Source of the DNA: JADCRZ01 sp041751095
Lineage (GTDB): Bacteria; Bacteroidota; Bacteroidia; Chitinophagales; Chitinophagaceae
DNA length: 64,000 nt
Reading direction: 5' to 3'
NCBI GenBank assembly: GCA_041751095.1
Contig: JBGSYC010000294.1
Location: 1-64,000, forward strand
The stretch's first letter is position 1. Every line of letters begins with the position of its first letter. The notes under the pieces were generated by a model. It saw only the letters and a list, made by a program, of their open reading frames with translations, was not told the DNA's origin and did not search any database. The position numbers were made by a program, and so were the translations under genes. This document shows, piece after piece, positions 54,021-62,660 of this stretch.

Positions 54021-57000
54021 ATGTTTAAAGTTCAAATTATTCTCCCATGCTTTTTAGGTTGTTTGTTTTTCTTGCCTGGCTGTAAGAACAGTATTTCAAA
54101 ACAAGCCGTAGTTAAAACCGACAGCACTCTTTATACCGGCGCGAAGTTTAATGAACACATACGGACAACAACGGCGCGCACCCCTGAAGATGAAAGACTC
54201 GGCTTCAGGCTTCCTGAAGGCTTTGAAGTAAGCCTTTTTGCTTCGGAGCCCGATATCGGCAAGCCCATTAATTTTTCATTTGACGCCCGCGGCCGCATGT
54301 GGGTAACCCAGTCTTACGAATATCCGTTTCCCGCAGGCCCTGGCACCGGCAAAGACCGCATTACCATTCTTGAAGACACTGACGACGATGGTAAAGCGGA
54401 TAAGTTTACCCTTTTCAACGACACCCTGAACATTCCCATCGGCATCATGCCTGTAAATGGCGGCGCTATTGCTTACAGCATTCCGAGCGTTTACATGTTT
54501 AGCGATTTCAATGGGGATGGTAAACCAGAAAAGCAGGAAAAAATATTAGGGCCGTTCGAGCACAAAGATACACATGGAATGGTCAATAATTTGGCTACCG
54601 GCTTCGACGGATGGATATACGCGTGCCATGGCTTTACCAACAGATCAAATATCGCAGGAGCTGACGGTGATTCTGTTCATTTAGTATCAGGCAACACCAT
54701 AAGATTCCGGAAAGATGGCAGCCGTGTTGAACATCATACCTATGGAAGGATCAACCCTTTCGGCCTTGCCTTTGACGAATTAGGATACATATATTCTACC
54801 GACTGCCATACGTCACCTTTGTATCAATTGATTACAGGTGGCGATTATACGCAGTGGGGTAAGGAAGAAGGAATGGGGTTTGCCCCCGAAATGAAACCGC
54901 TGGAAAACGAAGCTACAGCCCTTGCCGGTATTGCCTACTATGGTGATGTGCAATATCCGGAGCAGTACAGGAAAAATTTATTTGTAGGCGATGCAGTCTC
55001 TTCACGCGTATACAGGAACTCCTTCACCTTTAATGGTTCTACTCCGGTAGGGAAAAAAGAAGAGGACTTTGTATTAAGCGAAGACCCCTGGTTCAGGCCT
55101 GTGGACGTAAAAATGGGTCCTGACGGAGCGCTGTATATAGCTGACTTTTATAACAGTATCATTGGCCATTACGAGGTTCCCCTTGATCATCCTAAAAGAG
55201 ACAAGATACGCGGAAGAATCTGGCGCATAACATATAACGGACAATCTCATCAGAATACTGACTGGACGAAGGCTACTATTGAAACACTTGTTGCGGCGCT
55301 TAAAGCGGACAACATTCGCAACCGGATGACGGCCGCAGACCTGCTTGTTGACCAGCACGGCGCGGCTGCGGTGAATCCGGTAAAAACATTGTTGGAAGAG
55401 CAGGGCACAACCGCCACAGCATACAGTCATGGCCTTTGGGTGCTCCAGCGCCTTGGCGCGCTCACAGAGGATATCATTAAAGTATCAGCAGATCATCGTG
55501 ATTCCATTGTGCGCTTACATACCATACGCGTGCTGTCGGAACGTGAGGATACTTCGGAGGCTTTGTATCTGCTGGTTCGCAATGCCCTTCAGGATGAAAA
55601 TGCACACGTAAGAAGAGCGGCAGCAGAATTAATGGGCAGGTACATAAACATGAACAGTGTGGAAACACTGATATCATTTAGAAAAAATGTACCGGAGGAA
55701 GATTCTCATATCATTTATACAACAAGGCTGATCCTCCGCAACCTGTTAAGGCATCCGGCATTGATGAATGAAATCGTTTCACGTCAATGGACGAACGAAG
55801 ACGCTGCTGTGCTGTCAACTGTTTTAGTGGGAGTTCAGACGCCCGCTTCCGGAACTTTTTTATTCAATTATCTGAAAAACCGTGAACTTGCGGGTGAGGA
55901 ACTTCCAAAAGCCTTCAGGCATATCGTCAGATTCATTCCTCCCGGTCAGATAAACGGGGTGATATCAACAGCAATGAAGCAGGCAGGTAGTGGATCAAAG
56001 CAGGAATATGTCATATTCAGAAGCCTCCGCGAAGGATTAGCAAGGAGAGGCGCCAGAGAAACTCCGGCGTTTATAGATTGGGGTAAGAACATCGCGGTAA
56101 ATCTAATCAACAGCAATGCGGTTGTAAAAAAGGAGGATAAAAGGGAAGCAACCGATCAGAAGATATTTGCCGTTGACCTGGCGGGGGATTATAAAATAAC
56201 ATCTGCGGATACCCGGATTGTTGAAATAGCCAGGGACACCTCCAATCCCGAGAACCTGAGGGCAGCCGCAATAAAGGCGTTGATGAAAATGGAAGCGTCT
56301 AAATATGCTTCGCTTGCGGGAGAACTCCTACAGAGTGAAATGACAACCCCTGGTTTTAAAAGAAACGTCATTTCAGTGTTAAGCGAATTTCCCGGGCCTT
56401 CCGTAAACACCATGCTTGCCAATATCAGGAACGCTCCTCCCGATATGCAGCAGGGCATTGTTCTTGCTCTGGCAGGTTCGGGCACTGGCAGGGTTCTTCT
56501 TTTTGACAAGGTGAAAAAAGGTGAGATATTTCCAAGGGTGCTTGCCGAGCCGGGGGTTAAAGAAAGACTCATGCTGAACAGCTCACCACGGGAAAGATCC
56601 ACCTATGCTGTGCTTACAGCCGGCGTGGACGAAATCGACAAAGAAAAGCAAAGCATTATAAGCGGCCGGATTTCGGACTTTAATAATCTCACAGAAAAAC
56701 CTTCAGCCAATTCCGGCAGAAGTGTGTTTGTAAAAAATTGTGCTGCCTGTCACAGCATCAAAGGAGAAGGTGGAGCTATCGGGCCTCAACTCGATGGTGT
56801 TGGAAAGTGGGGAGTGGGACCTCTTACCGAAAAAATCCTGGATCCTAACCGCAATATATCGGAAAACTTCAGAAATTATACACTGAACTTAAAAGGCGGA
56901 AAAGTATTGTCAGGATTATACCGTCGGGACGAGGGCGAAGTGATTGTTTTTGCGGACGTATCAGGAAAAGAGTTCTCCGTTCCAAAAAAAGAAATTCTTG

Positions 57001-57107
57001 AAAAGACGGCTTCGAAGTATACACTTATGCCAGACCAGTTCCGGCATACCATTCCCCCCGAAGAATTTAATGCTTTGATCGCTTACCTGTTAACGCAAAA
57101 AAATTAA
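54021..57107 (+). CDS. Lipoprotein PVC-type dehydrogenase with HEAT repeats and cytochrome c
   Basis: A 1028-residue lipoprotein (lipobox FLPGC, Cys21). Part one (about 55-400) is a beta-propeller like membrane-bound dehydrogenases of the PVC/sugar dehydrogenase type: GFRLPEGFEVSLFASEP, FSFDARGRMWVTQS, ITILEDTDDDGKAD, NNLATGFDGWIYACHG, DVKMGPDGALYIADFYNSIIGHYE. Part two (about 420-860) is helical with HEAT-like repeats. Part three is a cytochrome c domain: CAACH at Cys907-His911, with a methionine in TLMP as possible axial ligand. It would oxidise a sugar or alcohol in the periplasm and pass electrons through the heme. It starts a + strand operon with an FG-GAP protein and a sulfatase. Confidence 0.88.
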   Translation: MFKVQIILPCFLGCLFFLPGCKNSISKQAVVKTDSTLYTGAKFNEHIRTTTARTPEDERLGFRLPEGFEVSLFASEPDIGKPINFSFDARGRMWVTQSYEYPFPAGPGTGKDRITILEDTDDDGKADKFTLFNDTLNIPIGIMPVNGGAIAYSIPSVYMFSDFNGDGKPEKQEKILGPFEHKDTHGMVNNLATGFDGWIYACHGFTNRSNIAGADGDSVHLVSGNTIRFRKDGSRVEHHTYGRINPFGLAFDELGYIYSTDCHTSPLYQLITGGDYTQWGKEEGMGFAPEMKPLENEATALAGIAYYGDVQYPEQYRKNLFVGDAVSSRVYRNSFTFNGSTPVGKKEEDFVLSEDPWFRPVDVKMGPDGALYIADFYNSIIGHYEVPLDHPKRDKIRGRIWRITYNGQSHQNTDWTKATIETLVAALKADNIRNRMTAADLLVDQHGAAAVNPVKTLLEEQGTTATAYSHGLWVLQRLGALTEDIIKVSADHRDSIVRLHTIRVLSEREDTSEALYLLVRNALQDENAHVRRAAAELMGRYINMNSVETLISFRKNVPEEDSHIIYTTRLILRNLLRHPALMNEIVSRQWTNEDAAVLSTVLVGVQTPASGTFLFNYLKNRELAGEELPKAFRHIVRFIPPGQINGVISTAMKQAGSGSKQEYVIFRSLREGLARRGARETPAFIDWGKNIAVNLINSNAVVKKEDKREATDQKIFAVDLAGDYKITSADTRIVEIARDTSNPENLRAAAIKALMKMEASKYASLAGELLQSEMTTPGFKRNVISVLSEFPGPSVNTMLANIRNAPPDMQQGIVLALAGSGTGRVLLFDKVKKGEIFPRVLAEPGVKERLMLNSSPRERSTYAVLTAGVDEIDKEKQSIISGRISDFNNLTEKPSANSGRSVFVKNCAACHSIKGEGGAIGPQLDGVGKWGVGPLTEKILDPNRNISENFRNYTLNLKGGKVLSGLYRRDEGEVIVFADVSGKEFSVPKKEILEKTASKYTLMPDQFRHTIPPEEFNALIAYLLTQKN

Positions 57108-57189
57108 TTAAACAAAATTGAAGCAATACCTGTGCTGGTTAACTTAATATGGAAAAAAAAATTGGCTTTGAAATTTATTCCCGTTTTTT

Positions 57190-58431
57190 ATGAAACATAA
57201 AACAAAAAATCTGATGACTGACATGCTAAGTATTCAAAAGCCAGGTGTAACGCGGCTAATGGTGATTGCGGGTTTACAAATGATGAGCCTGATTTCCCTG
57301 GCGCAGGCAGGTAGTGGTCATTCAAATACCGTGCAATTCAAAAAGCATACGCTTACCACTGAATTCATTTCGGAAGGGGTAGCCGTTGGCGACGTGAACA
57401 AAGACGGAAAAATTGATGTGATGGCGGGTGCATATTGGTTTGAAGCTCCTTCATGGAAACGGCATGAGCTTGCTAAAGGAGAAAAATTTAATGGGAACAC
57501 CGGTTACAGTAACTCATTTCTGAATTACGGTATGGATGTCAACCGGGATGGCTGGGTTGATATGATCCGGATCGGCTTTCCCGGGGAGGCCACGATGTGG
57601 TATGAGAATCCGAAAAACAAAAAAGGATTATGGAAGGCCCACATGGTTTACCCTTCCGTAGGAAATGAATCTCCTGCACTTTTGGATGTGAATGGTGATG
57701 GAACAATGGATCTTATATGTGCAGACTCAGACAAGAAAAAAGTAATCTGGGTTAGTGCGCCGGTAAACAAGAACGATACCGGCTGGACTTCATTTGTGAT
57801 CAGTTCGGATACGGTTCGCGGAACGCACAGGTATACCCACGGATTAGGACTTGGAGATATCAACCTCGATGGACGCAGAGATGTGCTGATAAAGGAGGGC
57901 TGGTGGGAAGCGCCCGCAAACCCAAAGCAGGCAAACTGGACATTTCACCCGGCGGGGTTAGGAGAGGAGTGTTCGCAAATGTATACCATGGACCTGGATG
58001 GGGACGGAGACCAGGATGTGATCAGTTCTTCCGCACACAAGTACGGCATCTGGTGGCACGAGCAGGATAAAGACGGCGAAGGAAAAATGACATGGAAGCT
58101 ACATGAGATCAGCAAAGCTTTTTCGCAGACACATGGTCTTGCCTTAACGGACATTAATGGCGATGGCCATTCCGACCTGGTAACCGGTAAACGATATTTT
58201 GCTCATAACGGAAAGGATCCGGGAGCTTTTGAACCGGCGGTTTTGTACTGGTTCGAATATAAACCCGGGAAAAAGCCCACATGGATTCCTCACCAGATAG
58301 ACGATAATTCCGGTGTCGGTCTGCATGTGGTTACGCAGGACGTCACCAGGGATAAATTAATCGACATCATCGTTGCCAATAAAAAAGGCGTGTATGTGTT
58401 TGAACAGATGAAAGCAGCAAGTGGGAGGTAG
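57190..58431 (+). CDS. Exported FG-GAP/VCBS-repeat protein
   Basis: A 413-residue protein with a signal segment (VIAGLQMMSLISLAQAG). It has repeated calcium-binding FG-GAP/VCBS motifs with DxDxDG cores: VGDVNKDGKIDVMAG, MDVNRDGWVDMIRI, LDVNGDGTMDLICA, GDINLDGRRDVLI, MDLDGDGDQDVIS and LTDINGDGHSDLVTG. These form a seven-bladed integrin-like propeller. Aromatic residues between blades (WWEAP, WYENP, YWFEAP) suggest carbohydrate binding. It lies 82 bases after the cytochrome-dehydrogenase gene, and the same pairing of PVC-type proteins with VCBS proteins is common, so they may act together on one substrate. Confidence 0.88.
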   Translation: MKHKTKNLMTDMLSIQKPGVTRLMVIAGLQMMSLISLAQAGSGHSNTVQFKKHTLTTEFISEGVAVGDVNKDGKIDVMAGAYWFEAPSWKRHELAKGEKFNGNTGYSNSFLNYGMDVNRDGWVDMIRIGFPGEATMWYENPKNKKGLWKAHMVYPSVGNESPALLDVNGDGTMDLICADSDKKKVIWVSAPVNKNDTGWTSFVISSDTVRGTHRYTHGLGLGDINLDGRRDVLIKEGWWEAPANPKQANWTFHPAGLGEECSQMYTMDLDGDGDQDVISSSAHKYGIWWHEQDKDGEGKMTWKLHEISKAFSQTHGLALTDINGDGHSDLVTGKRYFAHNGKDPGAFEPAVLYWFEYKPGKKPTWIPHQIDDNSGVGLHVVTQDVTRDKLIDIIVANKKGVYVFEQMKAASGR

Positions 58432-58435
58432 GAAG

Positions 58436-58584
58436 GGGGGTATGGGGTGTGAGGTATGGGGTATGAGGTATGGGGTATGAGGTACGGGGTATATCGAAGC
58501 TATACTGTCTTAAATAAATAAATGTTTACCAGTTGTGTTCCCAAAAAAAATTTCCTCATACCTCATACCCCATACCTCATACCC
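58436..58584. repeat. G-run tandem repeat facing its inverted copy
   Basis: At 58436-58492 a 14-base unit (GAGGTATGGGGTAT) repeats about four times, giving five runs of four or more G separated by about ten bases. At 58554-58584 the reverse complement appears (CCTCATACCTCATACCCCAT and CTCATACC), with about 60 unrelated bases between. The transcript could fold into a long hairpin between the FG-GAP and sulfatase genes, and the G-runs could form a quadruplex. Confidence 0.88.
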
Positions 58585-58594
58585 TGTGGATAGT

Positions 58595-60133
58595 ATGCCT
58601 TTACGCATTCAATTAACATATTTCCTGTTTCTTATTCTCGCCGCGGCGTTTTGTAGCGGCGCTTATGCACAGAAAAAAGCTGAAAGCAGGCCGAAGCATA
58701 ATGTGCTCTTTATATTTGTTGATGATCTTCGCCCTGAACTTGGCTGTTATGGAAGCAGGGATGTTCGTTCTCCCAATATAGACAGGCTTGCGTCCAATGC
58801 TGTAATATTCACAAAACAGTTTGTGACTGTTCCGACGTGTGGGCCTTCCCGGGCATGCCTTCTCACGGGGATGCGTCCACGAACAGCGGTTGAACTTTCG
58901 AATGACGTGCTTGAATTAAAATTGGAGGCGAATGTGGAAAGGCAGGTTCCTGAAACGTTTGTTGATTTGCTGCGTATGAAAGGATACTACACTGTAGGAA
59001 TCGGCAAGATCAGCCATTCACCTGACGGATATATCTATAAATACCGGGAGCCTAAAGGTAAAAACCGGGAACTGCCCCGAAGCTGGAATGAAATGCTGCT
59101 AAATGCGGGAAAATGGGGAACCGGATGGAATGCTTTCTTTGGATACGCAGACGGGTCGAACCGGAATGACCTGGTAAACCAGGTGAAACCATATGAGGAT
59201 GCCGACGTAGATGACGAAGGCTATCCTGACGGGTTAACGGCTTCGCTTGCCGTTGAAAAATTAAAGCAACTGCATCAAAAGAACCAGCCGTTTTTTTTGG
59301 GAGTGGGCTTTTTTAAACCGCATTTGCCATTCAATGCTCCGAGGAAGTACTGGGATTTGTATGACCCATCAGCGATAAGCTTAACACCTTCTCCGGGAAC
59401 GCCTTATGAGGTTAATAAGGCAAGCCTGCATGAGAGCGGAGAATTTAATACCGGCTACAGGTTGGGGGATGAAAAAGCCTCCCTGGCGAAACCTTTAACT
59501 GATGCATATGCCAGGAAACTCAGGCATGCCTATTATGCAGGGATAAGTTATGTGGATGCTCAGGTGGGAAAGGTATTAGCTGCCCTGCGTGAACTTGGCC
59601 TTGAAAAAAATACGATTGTTGTGTTATGGGGTGATCACGGCTGGCACCTTGGAGATAACAGGGTGTGGGGCAAACATACCTTGTCGGAATGGGCATTAAG
59701 AAGTCCGTTAATCATCAAAGCTCCGGGCATCAGTAAAGCAGCCGTATGCGACAAAGTGGTAAGTTCCATCGATGTCTACCCTACCATTACAGAGCTCTGC
59801 GGGTTTGCCATGCCGGTTAAAACCGACGGCCGGAGCCTCGTTCCGTTGCTGAAAGACCCAGGTAGCAAACATTGGAAAAACAATGCTTACAGCTATTTCA
59901 ATAAAGGGATAAGCGTTCGTACGGGCGATTACCGGATTACAAAATATTTCCGCAAAGAAATGCCTGACGTGGAATTGTACGACCATAAGACTGATCCTTA
60001 TGAAAATAACAATATCGCAGCATCGCATCCGGGTATTGTAACACGCCTGCTTCCGGTATTGGAAAAGGGAAATACGGGGCTTTATAATTTCCCCCGGGCA
60101 AAAGCACCGCATACCTCCGGCACGCCGCAATAG
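58595..60133 (+). CDS. Exported sulfatase, iduronate-2-sulfatase type
   Basis: 513 residues from the ATG at 58595, which starts a signal peptide (MPLRIQLTYFLFLILAAAF..AYAQ). The longer frame from 58535 translates the inverted repeat and is rejected. Metal motif FIFVDDLRPELGCYG is the iduronate-2-sulfatase signature. The formylglycine site is CGPSRACLLTG, cysteine at about residue 82. GKISHSPDGY and VLWGDHGWHLGDN complete the active site, and the latter GDHGWHLG form is also typical of this subgroup. It would remove 2-O-sulfate from uronic acids, which fits the PL8 lyase. It is third in the + strand operon, 163 bases after the FG-GAP gene and behind the G-run hairpin. Confidence 0.93.
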   Translation: MPLRIQLTYFLFLILAAAFCSGAYAQKKAESRPKHNVLFIFVDDLRPELGCYGSRDVRSPNIDRLASNAVIFTKQFVTVPTCGPSRACLLTGMRPRTAVELSNDVLELKLEANVERQVPETFVDLLRMKGYYTVGIGKISHSPDGYIYKYREPKGKNRELPRSWNEMLLNAGKWGTGWNAFFGYADGSNRNDLVNQVKPYEDADVDDEGYPDGLTASLAVEKLKQLHQKNQPFFLGVGFFKPHLPFNAPRKYWDLYDPSAISLTPSPGTPYEVNKASLHESGEFNTGYRLGDEKASLAKPLTDAYARKLRHAYYAGISYVDAQVGKVLAALRELGLEKNTIVVLWGDHGWHLGDNRVWGKHTLSEWALRSPLIIKAPGISKAAVCDKVVSSIDVYPTITELCGFAMPVKTDGRSLVPLLKDPGSKHWKNNAYSYFNKGISVRTGDYRITKYFRKEMPDVELYDHKTDPYENNNIAASHPGIVTRLLPVLEKGNTGLYNFPRAKAPHTSGTPQ

Positions 60134-60204
60134 AGGAGCACATGAAAGATGCGCTTGCGGGTTGTTCACAGCGGAGGAGGCACATTCACAAAAAGATATT
60201 TACG

Positions 60205-61311
60205 TCAATACCCCTTTGCTTTATCCACCACGTTCATCAGCGGCAGGCCTTCACAATACCTCCTTACGTTTTCAGCAATGAGCGCGATAAGCCTGGTCTG
60301 CCTGATGGGTGCAGCACCTGAATTATGGGGAGTAATGACGAGGTTGGAACAGGTCCAGAGCGGGTGATCCGGAGGCAGCGGCTCAGGATTGGTTACGTCG
60401 AGCCCCGCCCCCCTAATCCGGTTTTGTTTAAGCGCATTTACGAGGGCATCGTGGTCTACAAGTCCTCCGCGAGATACGTTTATAAAGTATGAGCCGGGCT
60501 TCATTTTATTAAACACTTCGCTATTAAACATTCCTCTGGTTTCCTTTGTCAGCGGGGCCGCGCTCATTAATACATCTGCCTGTGGCACCATATTCATCAG
60601 CCAGGCCGGGTCATGTAGTTCAGCTACAAATTCAGGTTTAGGTAGTGGCTTGGCATCGGTAGCCAGCACACGCATCTGGAAACCGTAATGAAGGCGGCGC
60701 GCGGTTTCGGACCCGATTCCTCCCATCCCGACAATACCAATGGTTTTTCCATAAAGATCGTCTAACACAACATTATCAGGAACCTGGGTCCACTTGCGTT
60801 CGTGAAAGGCCGGAATGGAAACCTGGGTTAATCCCCGTGTTAAACTTAAGAGTAGCCCAATGGCACTTTCAGCGATCACCGGGGCAAAAATACGCTGCAT
60901 GTTCGTGAGGATACACGGATGTTCAACAAGCTCTTTGGGCATGTTCTCAACACCGGCACCAGGTGCCTGCACCCACTTCAGCTTCTTTGCCTGCAACAGC
61001 GCAGCACCACTTACCGGACCCAGAACAACCTCCGCATCCGCGAAATGTTTCATCTCCTTTGCGTCGGAAAAAAGCTGCAATTCTACGTTCTTCCCCGCCG
61101 ATTTTATTTGTTCCGCTTCGGCTTTTGAGATATTCATGGTGCACACAATTTTCACCGGCCCGGCTGGTTTCCGGGTTTCCTGTATATTGCCTGAGACAGC
61201 CACCGGGATATTTGCAAGGCTTGACAATGGGCTTAGCTGCGTAGTCGCCACAGCTCCTGTAACGGCCAGGGTAGAAAAGAATTTACGGCGGGGGAGATTC
61301 TCTTTTTCCAT
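60205..61311 (-). CDS. Tat-exported D-2-hydroxyacid dehydrogenase
   Basis: A 368-residue protein. LPRRKFFSTLAVTGAVA is a twin-arginine leader (Arg8-Arg9). The catalytic region is the D-isomer 2-hydroxyacid dehydrogenase family: GVENMPKELVEH, TIGIVGMGGIGSETARR (NAD-binding glycine motif), INVSRGGLVD with the catalytic arginine, DVTNPEPLPPDHPLW with the glutamate, and ITPHNSG with the histidine. Most relatives are cytoplasmic; export with bound NAD fits Tat. It faces the iduronate-type sulfatase with a 71-base convergent gap. A likely substrate is a 2-hydroxy acid or sugar acid. No electron acceptor partner is visible next to it. Confidence 0.88.
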   Translation of the reverse strand: MEKENLPRRKFFSTLAVTGAVATTQLSPLSSLANIPVAVSGNIQETRKPAGPVKIVCTMNISKAEAEQIKSAGKNVELQLFSDAKEMKHFADAEVVLGPVSGAALLQAKKLKWVQAPGAGVENMPKELVEHPCILTNMQRIFAPVIAESAIGLLLSLTRGLTQVSIPAFHERKWTQVPDNVVLDDLYGKTIGIVGMGGIGSETARRLHYGFQMRVLATDAKPLPKPEFVAELHDPAWLMNMVPQADVLMSAAPLTKETRGMFNSEVFNKMKPGSYFINVSRGGLVDHDALVNALKQNRIRGAGLDVTNPEPLPPDHPLWTCSNLVITPHNSGAAPIRQTRLIALIAENVRRYCEGLPLMNVVDKAKGY

Positions 61312-61379
61312 GTTAATAGCTTTAAAGAAAGTAATAAGGCAGGTGAGCGAACACGCCTCCTTTAGCAGATTTTTTCATC

Positions 61380-61387
61380 CAAATATA
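61380..61387 (-). promoter_or_regulatory. Putative -7 element upstream of the hydroxyacid dehydrogenase
   Basis: On the minus strand this reads TATATTTG, matching TAnnTTTG. It would give a leader of about 60 bases before the ATG at 61311. No clear TTG lies at -33. Confidence 0.33.
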
Positions 61388-61560
61388 GCTACACTTAAGA
61401 AGAATTTACGATTGTGTTGGATATTTAGCGACGTTTCCCTCTTCTTCCAGGGGAGATAAGAAGAGCGATGAATAATTAAGATAATAATGAAGCATTCTTG
61501 CAAAACATTCCGGTTATATAAAAAGCCCGATAAGGTCTGTGGCTGCCTGCCTCAGGCGCT

Positions 61561-61595
61561 TTTTGGAGAATGTATCAATAACTGCTTTAACTTTA
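61561..61595 (+). promoter_or_regulatory. Possible promoter of the small lipoprotein gene
   Basis: TTTTG at 61561-61565 is followed after about 22 bases by TAACTTTA (61588-61595), one mismatch from TAnnTTTG. The ATG lies five bases further on, so the transcript would be nearly leaderless. Confidence 0.3.
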
Positions 61596-61599
61596 TACC

Positions 61600-61824
61600 A
61601 TGAAAGCACCGCATGCACCTGCCTTTAAATGGCCTACACGTATATTGCTGTTGTTTCTTTTTGGAGGTTCCTGCGATCAGCCCGTAAAAGCCGATGCTAA
61701 CGCAGAAAGCGTTGATACATTTTCCGTAAAAAGGACGGGGATTGACAGCAATAGTCGTATGCCGGTGCAGATTCCCAAAGACTCTACTGTAAACATTCCA
61801 AATCCGTTGGATGAAAAAAAATAG
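61600..61824 (+). CDS. Small lipoprotein, unknown function
   Basis: A 74-residue protein. After a basic stretch and a hydrophobic segment (ILLLFLFGGSC) the likely acylated cysteine is residue 25. The mature part is about 50 residues, charged and without predicted strong structure (DQPVKADANAES..PKDSTVNIPNPLDEKK). I do not recognise a family. It stands alone between a minus-strand dehydrogenase and the decayed toxin region. The reading frame has normal coding character and a plausible close promoter, so it may be real. Confidence 0.5.
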   Translation: MKAPHAPAFKWPTRILLLFLFGGSCDQPVKADANAESVDTFSVKRTGIDSNSRMPVQIPKDSTVNIPNPLDEKK

Positions 61825-61880
61825 CCTCTGCACGCGATAAAAGCCGGGCGGCGTCACCACCTCGTGTTGATAGCACTTGA

Positions 61881-62114
61881 ACGTATCGTATTGATATGCT
61901 GTGCAGAAATCCCGCATCAGGCTTAGGGCACGGCACCTTATTTTCTCTTAAACAGCTAAAGAATGGAGGAAACCTATTAAGATGGGATTATAGAAATCTG
62001 CATTCCGGAGGAACAGGATGGCATTCAACATTTAGTTTTAATATTTGTAATGTTCAATATGGCAGTAGTGCACAGAGAAGTAAAGGCAGTTCCATTTCAA
62101 TTTTGGAATTATAA
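61881..62114 (+). pseudogene. Remnant of a secreted toxin C-terminus (Rhs-type)
   Basis: An open frame from 61881, with an ATG at 61896, encodes about 70 residues: GLGHGTLFSLKQLKNGG, LLRWDYRNLHSGGTGWHS, then FNICNVQYGSSAQRS. There is no signal peptide or complete domain. The R.DY..LH..GTGWHS style resembles the last part of C-terminal toxin modules of Rhs/polymorphic toxins in Bacteroidota, from recall. It has no N-terminal Rhs body here, so it would be a displaced (orphan) toxin tip. It overlaps the start of the next frame, as toxin and immunity genes often do. Base composition is more AT-rich than upstream. Confidence 0.35.
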
Positions 62115-62616
62115 AATTAAAAGCCACAGAGTGAGTAGCGAAGTTGAATTTAAAACTCATAAGGATAACCTTCTCTCAATGAGAGATATGGAAGGTGATA
62201 TAGTAGATATTGTAAACAGCAAATAGGATACTTTATTTTTGAAGTGTAGTGATGTATCTGAAAGTATATATTTTAAAGGAGTAAGAGCATGTTACGAAAG
62301 TGAAGAAATAAGCGCCTCGCATAAAAAGTATTCAAATTCAATTTCCGCTGATACTTCTTTCGTGAAGATTACTGCAAGTAGTTTATTAATATCTCGTAAT
62401 GGGTTTAGTAATTTTTGGGAGCATTATGAATACTCATTTCTTTTTTTGTTGGGAATGAGTACAACAAAAAATTTTAGACAAAAATTTAAAAATAACTGGG
62501 TGATAGAAGATGTTATGATATCTCTTACAAGTAGCATAGTTATTTACAGAAGTTTTGAGCAGGATGTTATTTGGGTGATGAAAACAGGTGATTTGATGTT
62601 TCCTGGCTTTATCTAA
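62050..62616 (+). pseudogene. Possible immunity-type gene interrupted by an in-frame TAG
   Basis: One reading frame runs from an ATG at 62050 (or 62059) to a TAA at 62616, broken by a single TAG at 62224-62226. Upstream of the TAG it reads VHREVKAVPFQFWNYKIKSH and DMEGDIVDIVNSK. Downstream it continues DTLFLKCSDVSESIYFKGVRA and ends MKTGDLMFPGFI, about 188 residues in all. The same frame and matching AT-rich composition on both sides suggest one gene with a nonsense mutation. Without the TAG the second half has only a TTG start at 62239. Position right after the toxin remnant suggests an immunity protein; I do not recognise the family. A strong terminator follows. Confidence 0.4.
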
Positions 62617-62630
62617 ATCTAATAAAACCC

Positions 62631-62658
62631 AAGCCGTTGAAAACTCAACGGCTTTTTT
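62631..62658 (+). terminator. Strong rho-independent terminator
   Basis: AAGCCGTTGA (62631-62640) pairs perfectly with TCAACGGCTT (62645-62654) around the loop AAAC, followed by T's to 62658. It lies 15 bases after the frame ending at 62616. A group II intron fragment starts two bases after its T-run. Confidence 0.9.
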
Positions 62659-62660
62659 AC

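Noticed and set aside
58535..58594. N-terminal extension of the iduronate-type sulfatase
   Set aside because: It translates the inverted G-run repeat, and the signal peptide starts at the ATG at 58595.
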